Origin: Verrucomicrobiota bacterium
GTDB taxonomy: Bacteria; Verrucomicrobiota; Verrucomicrobiia; Verrucomicrobiales; DEV007
Direction: 5' to 3'
DNA length: 6,840 nucleotides
Assembly (NCBI GenBank): GCA_027618625.1
Contig: JAQCER010000187.1
Span: forward strand, 1 to 6,840
The notes beneath the pieces are model-generated. The model saw nothing but the letters and a program-made list of their open reading frames with translations, did no database searches and was not told where the DNA came from. The position numbers and the translations under genes were made by a program. Positions 1 through 4,816 of the stretch are shown piece by piece; within the stretch, counting starts at the first letter, position 1; every line of letters starts with the position of its first letter.

Positions 1-362
1 TGAGCGAGCTCATGGATGACGATACTCTCCGTGCTGTAGGGATCACCAGGATAGCCTAGCAGGTTTTCCTCAGCGCATGAACACAGCGGATCCTCCAGCG
101 ACCCACCCATTCCACGCGCGCGCGCGTCCCAGAAATCTTTGGGAGCAAGATACGACCAGCCTGGCAACTCGGTTGTGAATTCATTGTAGCCGATCACACA
201 GAGCCTGGATCCACTTTTGATCATCGCTTTGAGAACATCTGGACGCAGCGCGAGCATCTCCGTCACCAGAAAGGCGGCCTCCCTGAGAGCGTAGTCGTTT
301 ACTTTCTCGCTGGACAGAACCGGCAGACCGTCGGCACTTACGAATTTTTTATAGAAAGGATC
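1..362 (-). other. Putative zinc metallopeptidase domain, partial (protein domain)
   Basis: This is the C-terminal part (residues about 345-464) of the esterase fusion. It has no SASA motifs and starts after a short linker (QFEVTAPPVTLEV). The last complete codons read I-V-I-H-E-L-A, and the two remaining bases are CA, so the next residue must be His or Gln. His would complete a canonical HExxH zinc site (His461, Glu462, residue 465). The third ligand and the true C-terminus lie outside the window. Confidence 0.65.
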
Positions 363-1394
363 CACCTCGAGAGTCACGGGCGGAGCAGTGACTTCGAACT
401 GCGCGGACTGATCCTTCGATCCGCCTGCCATGAGTTCCAGCATCGCCTTGGCCATGCCGTCGCCAATCAGAAAGTAGGTCTCGGCGTTGCTGTTCCAGTG
501 ATAGGCTTGTCCACTGGGCGATTCTTCCTTTGGCCGATAGAAATCTTTCGTGCCCACAAATGAAACGTTCCCCTTGAATTCCTTGCGCTCGGCGACAGCG
601 GCCTGGGCTCGCATCAGCGATAGCGCTCTGGGATGCTTTTCTTCATGTCCCGACATACCCGTTTCTGCAATCACGAAAGGCAAATTCTCCACGCCCAAAT
701 CCTTGCGCACATCGTTGATGAAATGAACCATGTTCTCTTCGTAGGCATCATTGGCTGCCTGATTCACCCTGTCATTCCACCCTTGATGCCAGCCGAAACC
801 AGCGAGTTCGTATCCCCCGCCATCGTAGTCAGGAAACTCCTCTTTCAGGTTCTCCAGCACTCGTTTGATGTGCCCGATCATCTCCGTGTAAAACGGGCCA
901 ACCGTGCCACCACTGCTTGGAGGCCGGAAATCCACGTCGAGACTCTTGCCTCCCCAAGCCGTCTTGATCAGCAACACCTGTTCCTCCAGTCGCTCGCCGA
1001 TCGCGTGGCCAAACTGAAACTCTGGCCCGATGCGATCTTCCGTGGCTCCGTAACCGACCGAAAGCCCACCCTTACGCCCGAGATACCAGATCCAGACATC
1101 GTCACGCACGACCCAATCACCCTTGGAATCAATGGTGTGCGGGAAACGCTCCGCCGTCGCGGGGTCCTTGACCAGATACTCCAGCGTGCCTTTCCCGCCA
1201 TTGCCACTGTTGCCGCCCTTGCCACTGTTCTCGGGAATCTGAATGACACCAGCCCCTTCCATGTTCGACTGGCCTGCCAATATGAATACTTTCAGCGGTG
1301 CTTTCGACTCCTGCTGCGCCGTCGCCAGCCTTGGCAAAAGTCCCGTCACCACCACCAAGGCAACGGAGAATTGTGAGTAAAGGATCGTTCTCAT
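1..1394 (-). CDS. Secreted SASA/DUF303 esterase fused to a zincin-like metallopeptidase domain (3' end outside window)
   Basis: The frame gives 464 residues and then runs off the left edge. Residues 1-26 form a Sec signal peptide (hydrophobic core 9-20, cleavage likely after ATA at 24-26). Residues 34-322 are a SASA/DUF303 carbohydrate esterase domain, a family that removes O-acetyl groups from sugars. The nucleophile block is GQSNMEG (41-47, Ser43), followed by IGPEF (122-126), KTAWGG (144-149), WHQGWND (202-208) and a likely catalytic His299 in YHWNSNAETY. Residues 345-464 form a separate domain with LSSEKV (360-365), EFTTELP (405-411), WDARARGMGG (422-431), CAEENLLGYPGDPYSTE (440-456) and finally HELA followed by CA-, so HExxH if the next residue is His. 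I recall this domain from widespread hypothetical proteins with a zincin motif. The ATG at 1394 overlaps the stop of a small upstream frame; no Shine-Dalgarno is evident. Both the fusion and the metal-binding role are inferences from motifs. Confidence 0.9.
   Translation of the reverse strand, partial: MRTILYSQFSVALVVVTGLLPRLATAQQESKAPLKVFILAGQSNMEGAGVIQIPENSGKGGNSGNGGKGTLEYLVKDPATAERFPHTIDSKGDWVVRDDVWIWYLGRKGGLSVGYGATEDRIGPEFQFGHAIGERLEEQVLLIKTAWGGKSLDVDFRPPSSGGTVGPFYTEMIGHIKRVLENLKEEFPDYDGGGYELAGFGWHQGWNDRVNQAANDAYEENMVHFINDVRKDLGVENLPFVIAETGMSGHEEKHPRALSLMRAQAAVAERKEFKGNVSFVGTKDFYRPKEESPSGQAYHWNSNAETYFLIGDGMAKAMLELMAGGSKDQSAQFEVTAPPVTLEVDPFYKKFVSADGLPVLSSEKVNDYALREAAFLVTEMLALRPDVLKAMIKSGSRLCVIGYNEFTTELPGWSYLAPKDFWDARARGMGGSLEDPLCSCAEENLLGYPGDPYSTESIVIHELA
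1188..1229 (-). repeat. Short Gly/Asn/Ser repeat insert in the esterase, with an 11-bp direct repeat
   Basis: Residues 56-69 of the esterase contain two copies of the hexapeptide pattern NSG(K/N)GG, giving a flexible Gly-rich loop shortly after the nucleophile block. In the DNA, the 11-mer TTGCCACTGTT (plus strand) occurs at 1201-1211 and again at 1219-1229, an 18-base period matching six codons. The repeat probably arose by slippage or duplication and would be prone to length variation between strains. Confidence 0.6.
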
Positions 1395-1561
1395 GAAGGG
1401 TTCACATATGTACCATTTGGGGTAGGCTCAAAGTGAAATGTATTACCCACCAGATTGATGTTGCCACATCCCATCTCCGTCTGTGTTAATAAATAATTGA
1501 ACTCATCCACCGAAGGCAAGCGGCCTTCCTTCTCCCGGAAAGACGCAACATGGGCCACCAA
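1391..1561 (-). CDS. Small open frame without an ATG: short protein from TTG/GTG, or C-terminal remnant of a gene
   Basis: This frame is open from 1600 down to its TGA at 1391-1393, in the 212-base gap between the two esterase genes. Its stop overlaps the ATG of the downstream esterase (ATGA), an arrangement typical of real linked genes. The peptide looks natural: an amphipathic helix (VAHVASFREKEG), then LPSVDEFNYLLTQ, then a mixed-polarity tail ending in NGTYVNPS. There is no in-frame ATG before an internal Met (codon 1472-1474). The only early start candidates are TTG at 1561 (56 residues) and GTG at 1558 (55 residues), and neither has a ribosome binding site. The frame is the same as that of the upstream tandem esterase, separated from it by TGA-GCA-TAA. 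An ATG at 1586 lies in another frame and would need a shift to reach it. I do not recognise the protein. It may be a decayed gene or a translationally coupled small protein. Confidence 0.4.
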   Translation of the reverse strand: MVAHVASFREKEGRLPSVDEFNYLLTQTEMGCGNINLVGNTFHFEPTPNGTYVNPS

Positions 1562-1606
1562 TAGCGAGTTGGTGAGTTGGTTCCATTGACGATGACTGGC
1601 TTATGC

Positions 1607-2353
1607 TCACTCAACGTAACCCTCGGCAAGCACCTGCCCCAGCCGCACGATTCCTGCGGTATCGAGCACCAGTTTCTTTTCCTGCTGGGAAGGGTTGAAG
1701 GCTTTGATGTGGATGAGGTTTTTGTCGGTGGCGGCGAGTGATTCAACGGCGGCGACAACGTCGATCTTGTTGACGCTTTCGTCATCAGTGGGTGGTTGCT
1801 GGCTGACGAACCACTTCAGCGACGGCAGATCCAAGTCTTTGCGGCTTTGGGCGATGATGGTGCTCAGCCACTCGGCTGCCTGCTGGCGATGAGGGCCGAA
1901 CGACATGTCGTTCTCGCCGAGGTGGTAGAAGATCCCTTTGAGTTCTACCTGCTGGTCTTTTGCTTCGAGTTCGCTGATCGAGCTGCGGACAAACTCGATG
2001 AAGTCCGGGTAAAGATTGCGCGACTTGGCGATGCTGCCTTCCGGAGTCCAATCGATGATCTGGGAGCCGCTGTGGGTGAACTTCGCGATTGCGATAGCAT
2101 CGGTGGTGTGCTGCTGCATTGCGCGGCCGAAACTCAGCTCGGGCCCGAAGGTATCGTAGTAACCCGCGGGCCTCAGGGGTTCCCAGCCGTCTGACTTTTT
2201 GTAGCCACCTCCGATGCTGTAGCGATAGGCGATCTGATCATTTTGTCCGAGCAAGGCATCGCCGCCTTTCACGTCCTTGAGTTGCTGCACAAAGGCGCGC
2301 TCGCCTTCCATGTTGCGATGTCCGGCGAGGACGAAGAGTTTTACCGTGCTGCC
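1607..2353 (-). other. Degenerate second SASA domain (pseudo-esterase half)
   Basis: This covers residues about 305-552 of the tandem esterase. It aligns with the first half along its whole length, including GPELSF in both, WHQGENDM against YHLGENDM, and RRDLALPNLKFYI against RKDLDLPSLKWFV. The catalytic positions differ: Arg317 (codon CGC, 2315-2317) replaces the Ser of GQSN, the AGGT block reads HSGS, Gln of HQGE is Leu449, and no His is present in the final DTAGIVRLGQ segment. The fold seems kept while the active site is lost, which suggests a binding or structural role. Confidence 0.75.
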
Positions 2354-3265
2354 TTTCTCGTACGGCCAGGTTTTGAGCGCATGCTGCTGCTCGACTGCTC
2401 GGCCGCGGACGATCGTTTTCAAATACGCCGTCGCGTAGTTTTCGCCATGCTCGAGCTGGCCGAGTGTGCCGTAGTGATAGTGCAAGCCGACACCGCCACC
2501 GATCTCGACTCCAACGTGGGAAGTAGGGATGTATTCCGCCAGCGGATCAGTGGAGGTCACGGCTTTCTGTCCCTGACTGATGGCGTACATGCGGGGGCGC
2601 AGGTCCATTCCCCAGATGGTTTTAGTGCAGAGTTCGCCGATGTAAAACTTGAGGTTCGGCAGAGCAAGGTCACGACGCCAGGCTGCGATGAATTTCTCCA
2701 GGTTACTGCCATAGTTCGGCATGTAGGTTTCTTCGAACATGTCGTTTTCGCCCTGGTGCCACATGAAGCCTTCGATGCGATACGGAATCTTCTGCCTGGT
2801 AAGTCCTTCGAGCGATGACCGCACCAGATCCAGAGCAAGCGGATACATCTTGAACCCGCCGGGTTCCGCAGGATTCCAGTCTCCTCCCAGGTGGGTGCCA
2901 CCCGCAGCGCACTTAATGATGGCAATTGGCGCGGTGACACTGCGGCTCACCGAACGCGCGAAACTCAACTCCGGACCGACCACATTGTCGACGGGTTGCA
3001 GGTCGACCCAGCCATTCGATCGCATCTTGTCCTCGCGGCCGATGCAATACGAGAACTTCACGTTCGGCTGTGGCTGATCCAGACCAGTGAATGGAGGGAA
3101 TTGCTCGATGTCTGCGACCTTCGAATCCGAACCAACCATATTCGATTGACCAGCGAAAATGAAGACGCGCAGGACTTCGTCGTCCTCGGCGGGGACAGGC
3201 TCAACAATCACTGCGGCCCACAGCAATGCCAGAATCCAGGATGAGACGCTGATGTGCCTGATCAT
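1607..3265 (-). CDS. Secreted protein of two tandem SASA/DUF303 (sialate O-acetylesterase-like) domains, second one degenerate
   Basis: This is a 552-residue protein. Residues 1-26 are a Sec signal peptide (core ISVSSWILALLWAAVIV, cleavage after VPA at 24-26), which supports the ATG at 3265 over an upstream in-frame ATG at 3340 inside the DAHP synthase. Domain 1 (about 31-290) has an intact nucleophile block GQSNMVG (39-45, Ser41), GPELSF (97-102), KCAAGGT (118-124), WHQGEND (169-175) and a His-bearing end (LHYHYG, 261-266). Domain 2 (about 305-552) repeats the same order: GHRNMEG (315-321), GPELSF (374-379), KFTHSGS (395-401), YHLGEND (447-453), and ends with DTAGIVRLGQ where the His would be expected. 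Domain 1 is predicted to deacetylate carbohydrates outside the cytoplasm; domain 2 is probably inactive. The ATG overlaps the DAHP synthase TGA, and GGGA lies a few bases upstream, so translation is probably coupled. The real substrate cannot be read from the sequence. Confidence 0.92.
   Translation of the reverse strand: MIRHISVSSWILALLWAAVIVEPVPAEDDEVLRVFIFAGQSNMVGSDSKVADIEQFPPFTGLDQPQPNVKFSYCIGREDKMRSNGWVDLQPVDNVVGPELSFARSVSRSVTAPIAIIKCAAGGTHLGGDWNPAEPGGFKMYPLALDLVRSSLEGLTRQKIPYRIEGFMWHQGENDMFEETYMPNYGSNLEKFIAAWRRDLALPNLKFYIGELCTKTIWGMDLRPRMYAISQGQKAVTSTDPLAEYIPTSHVGVEIGGGVGLHYHYGTLGQLEHGENYATAYLKTIVRGRAVEQQHALKTWPYEKGSTVKLFVLAGHRNMEGERAFVQQLKDVKGGDALLGQNDQIAYRYSIGGGYKKSDGWEPLRPAGYYDTFGPELSFGRAMQQHTTDAIAIAKFTHSGSQIIDWTPEGSIAKSRNLYPDFIEFVRSSISELEAKDQQVELKGIFYHLGENDMSFGPHRQQAAEWLSTIIAQSRKDLDLPSLKWFVSQQPPTDDESVNKIDVVAAVESLAATDKNLIHIKAFNPSQQEKKLVLDTAGIVRLGQVLAEGYVE
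3262..3265 (-). promoter_or_regulatory. ATGA stop-start overlap (translational coupling site)
   Basis: On the minus strand the DAHP synthase stop TGA (3264-3262) and the tandem esterase start ATG (3265-3263) share bases. Upstream is GGTTGGGAAACG, whose GGGA is a weak Shine-Dalgarno about four bases from the ATG. Such overlaps usually mean that a terminating ribosome re-initiates, fixing the relative output of the two proteins. Confidence 0.75.
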
Positions 3266-4326
3266 CGTTTCCCAACCACGGGTTTCAGTTGCTCCCTGGC
3301 CCAGCGGACAAGTTCTTCGGTGGTCTCCCAGTCGATGCATTTATCGGTTACCGATTGCCCATAAGTGAGCCCGTCCCGATCGCCGGAACCGAGAGCCTGG
3401 TTTCCAGCCACCAGATTGCTTTCCAACATTGCACCAATGATCGACGATGTTCCCGCCACTCGCTGCGAAACAATACTGCGGAAAACGTCCGGCATTTGCT
3501 TATCGTCTTTATGGCAGTTGTCGTGGCTGGCATCGACCATGATCGAGCAGGGCAGCCCGTGCTTGGTGAGCGCTGCCTCGGTCTCGGCGATGCTTGGCGC
3601 CTCGTAGTTCGGGCCGGCATCGCCCCCTCGCAGGATAATGTGGCAGGAAGGATTGCCGCGCGTCGTCACCGCCGAGGCCACTCCCTCAGGACTGACTCCG
3701 AGAAACGTCTGCGGTTGCATGGCGGCTTTGATGCCATTGATCGCCGGGATCAGAGTTCCTGGCGTGGCATTCTTGAAACCGAGCGGCATCGATAAACCGG
3801 ATGCCATTTGCCGGTGCGTCTGGCTCTCGGATGTGCGCGCGCCGATGGCGGACCATGCGATGAGATCGGCGATGTATTGCGGCGTGATCGGATCGAGCAA
3901 CTCGGTTGCGGTCGGGATTCCAAGATCGACTACCTCATTCAAAAAGCGTCTTGCCATGCGAAGCCCGGCGGGAATGTCATTGGTTCCATCGAGATTGGGA
4001 TCCATGATGAGCCCCTTCCAGCCCACGGTGGTGCGCGGCTTTTCGAAGTAGACGCGCATCACCAGAAACAAACTGTCCGATACTTCTTCCGCCAGCGCGG
4101 CAAATCGTTCAGCGTATTCACGACCGGCCTTTGTATCATGAATCGAGCACGGCCCAGCCACCAAAAGGAACCGTGGGTCATCGCCAAAAATGATCTCCTG
4201 AATCGTCTTTCGCCACTGCGCCATCGCCTCTTGCGCAACAGGTGAACGCGGAATTTCCTGCGACAACTCCACCGGAGAGGGCAGAGGAACATTCGCTACA
4301 ACGTGCAAATCAGATACTCGGGTCAT
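3262..4326 (-). CDS. aroF: Class I 3-deoxy-7-phosphoheptulonate (DAHP) synthase
   Basis: This cytoplasmic enzyme joins phosphoenolpyruvate and erythrose 4-phosphate into DAHP, the committed first step to chorismate and aromatic amino acids. The AroG/AroF-type barrel is complete: AGPCSIHD (57-64), RVYFEKPRTTVGWKG (91-105), WSAIGARTSESQTHR (158-172), GFKNATPGT (183-191), CHIILRGG (228-235), MVDASHDN (263-270) and SVTDKCIDWE (325-334). The metal ligands are Cys60, His268, Glu302 and Asp328, matching Cys61, His268, Glu302 and Asp326 of E. coli AroG. I chose the ATG at 4326 (354 residues, close to the 350 of AroG, with VSDLHV aligning to the AroG start). ATGs at 4371 and 4419 are also in frame, but the latter overlaps the divergent small gene. 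FLGV (208-211) has Gly where Phe-sensitive AroG has Ser, as in Tyr-sensitive AroF, a weak hint of Tyr-type control. The gene is followed by an ATGA overlap with the tandem esterase. No leader or attenuator is visible. Confidence 0.95.
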   Translation of the reverse strand: MTRVSDLHVVANVPLPSPVELSQEIPRSPVAQEAMAQWRKTIQEIIFGDDPRFLLVAGPCSIHDTKAGREYAERFAALAEEVSDSLFLVMRVYFEKPRTTVGWKGLIMDPNLDGTNDIPAGLRMARRFLNEVVDLGIPTATELLDPITPQYIADLIAWSAIGARTSESQTHRQMASGLSMPLGFKNATPGTLIPAINGIKAAMQPQTFLGVSPEGVASAVTTRGNPSCHIILRGGDAGPNYEAPSIAETEAALTKHGLPCSIMVDASHDNCHKDDKQMPDVFRSIVSQRVAGTSSIIGAMLESNLVAGNQALGSGDRDGLTYGQSVTDKCIDWETTEELVRWAREQLKPVVGKR

Positions 4327-4400
4327 TTTATTGGCAGGGACTGTGACTTTTCGATTGCGGGACGTATCCATACTTTGGAACACCAACGAAATAAAGACCA
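4327..4400. promoter_or_regulatory. Divergent intergenic region between DAHP synthase and the small helical protein
   Basis: Seventy-four bases separate the two divergent starts if the DAHP synthase begins at 4326. Promoters for both directions should lie here or within the 5' end of the opposite gene. I see no convincing -35/-10 pair on either strand; CATACT at 4369-4374 is a possible plus-strand -10 element without a good -35. If the DAHP synthase begins at 4371 the gap shrinks to 29 bases. No operator-like inverted repeat was found. Confidence 0.35.
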
Positions 4401-4625
4401 ATGGACGAACTGAAAGCACAACTCATGGAAAAACTGGGCCTCGACGAAACTACGAGCACCCAGGCAATCGAAACGGTTCTCGGATTCGTAAAAGATAAAC
4501 TTCCCGAGAATATCTCTGGAATGCTCGACTCCGCATTGAGCGGTGGAGGAGACATCGGCGGTGGCCTGATGGATGCAGCCAAGAGCAAGCTGGGAGGCAT
4601 ACTCGGTGGCCTCGGCTCGGACTGA
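4401..4625 (+). CDS. Small acidic helical protein with Gly-rich tail, function unknown
   Basis: This is a 74-residue protein with no signal peptide and no Cys or His. Residues 1-35 form an amphipathic helical part (MDELKAQLMEKLGLDETTS, then AIETVLGFVKDKLPENI), residues 36-46 continue as SGMLDSALSGG, and the tail is Gly-rich (GGGDIGGGL, then KLGGILGGLGSD). The pattern of a short helix pair with a KLPE turn and a Gly-rich end recalls small DUF2267/DUF937/DUF2780-like proteins, but I cannot assign it to one of them. The start is the first ATG, with only a weak purine stretch (AAATAAAGA) ahead. It is transcribed divergently from the DAHP synthase and followed by two hairpins, so it is probably a single-gene transcript. 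Composition is consistent with a soluble or membrane-peripheral protein. No function can be stated. Confidence 0.8.
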   Translation: MDELKAQLMEKLGLDETTSTQAIETVLGFVKDKLPENISGMLDSALSGGGDIGGGLMDAAKSKLGGILGGLGSD

Positions 4626-4646
4626 TTTCACTTCAATTTCCTGCCC

Positions 4647-4682
4647 CAAGGATCGGAATCCCACTCGTTTCCCCGATCCTTG
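4647..4682 (+). terminator. Hairpin downstream of the small gene (10-bp stem, 16-base loop)
   Basis: CAAGGATCGG at 4647-4656 pairs perfectly with CCGATCCTTG at 4673-4682. It starts 21 bases after the small gene's stop and sits directly before the stronger hairpin at 4692-4721. There is no T-run after it, so by itself it may stabilise the 3' end of the mRNA rather than terminate transcription. Confidence 0.45.
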
Positions 4683-4691
4683 AACCAACAA

Positions 4692-4721
4692 AATCCGCCC
4701 TCGGTAACACGAGGGCGGATT
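4692..4721 (+). terminator. Probable intrinsic terminator (perfect 12-bp GC-rich stem)
   Basis: AATCCGCCCTCG at 4692-4703 and CGAGGGCGGATT at 4710-4721 are perfect inverted repeats around a GTAACA loop. The plus-strand T-tract is poor (ATCCGTGTTCAATTTTG follows), while the minus strand reads ATTTTGTTGG after the stem, so the element could work in either direction. Its position suggests it ends the small gene's transcript and insulates the long gene that follows. Confidence 0.7.
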
Positions 4722-4758
4722 ATCCGTGTTCAATTTTGTCAGGGCCGTTCGGGAGAAC

Positions 4759-4787
4759 TTGGAATCTGGATGAGAACGCGCTATGCT
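4759..4787 (+). promoter_or_regulatory. Candidate sigma70-type promoter for the long plus-strand gene
   Basis: TTGGAA (4759-4764) and TATGCT (4782-4787) are separated by exactly 17 bases, and each matches four of six consensus positions. Transcription would start near 4794, giving a leader of roughly 20 bases before the ATG at 4817. It lies just downstream of the hairpin at 4692-4721, where a promoter is expected. Such matches also occur by chance. Confidence 0.4.
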
Positions 4788-4816
4788 CCCGACCGTGAGA
4801 GATGTAGCCCGAGACG

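Noticed and set aside
633..1376. Plus-strand open frame of 247 codons antisense to the fused esterase
   Set aside because: The minus strand here encodes clear SASA motifs and a signal peptide. The plus frame has no family motifs and is explained by codon bias of the opposite gene.
1486..1785. Minus-strand open frame of 99 codons spanning the end of the tandem esterase and the gap
   Set aside because: Most of it overlaps the esterase in another frame and is Ser/Pro/Thr-rich without motifs. The coding-like signal in the gap is in the other frame, ending at 1391.
2243..2818. Plus-strand open frame of 191 codons antisense to the tandem esterase
   Set aside because: It is a shadow of the esterase reading frame, with no domain motif and no ribosome binding site.
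3266..3340. Upstream ATG at 3340 as start of the tandem esterase
   Set aside because: It lies inside the DAHP synthase gene and adds 25 basic residues before a proper signal peptide. The ATG at 3265 fits the overlap and the export signal.
3289..4245. Overlapping plus-strand open frames antisense to the DAHP synthase
   Set aside because: The minus strand encodes a complete, motif-perfect DAHP synthase; these frames have no recognisable content.
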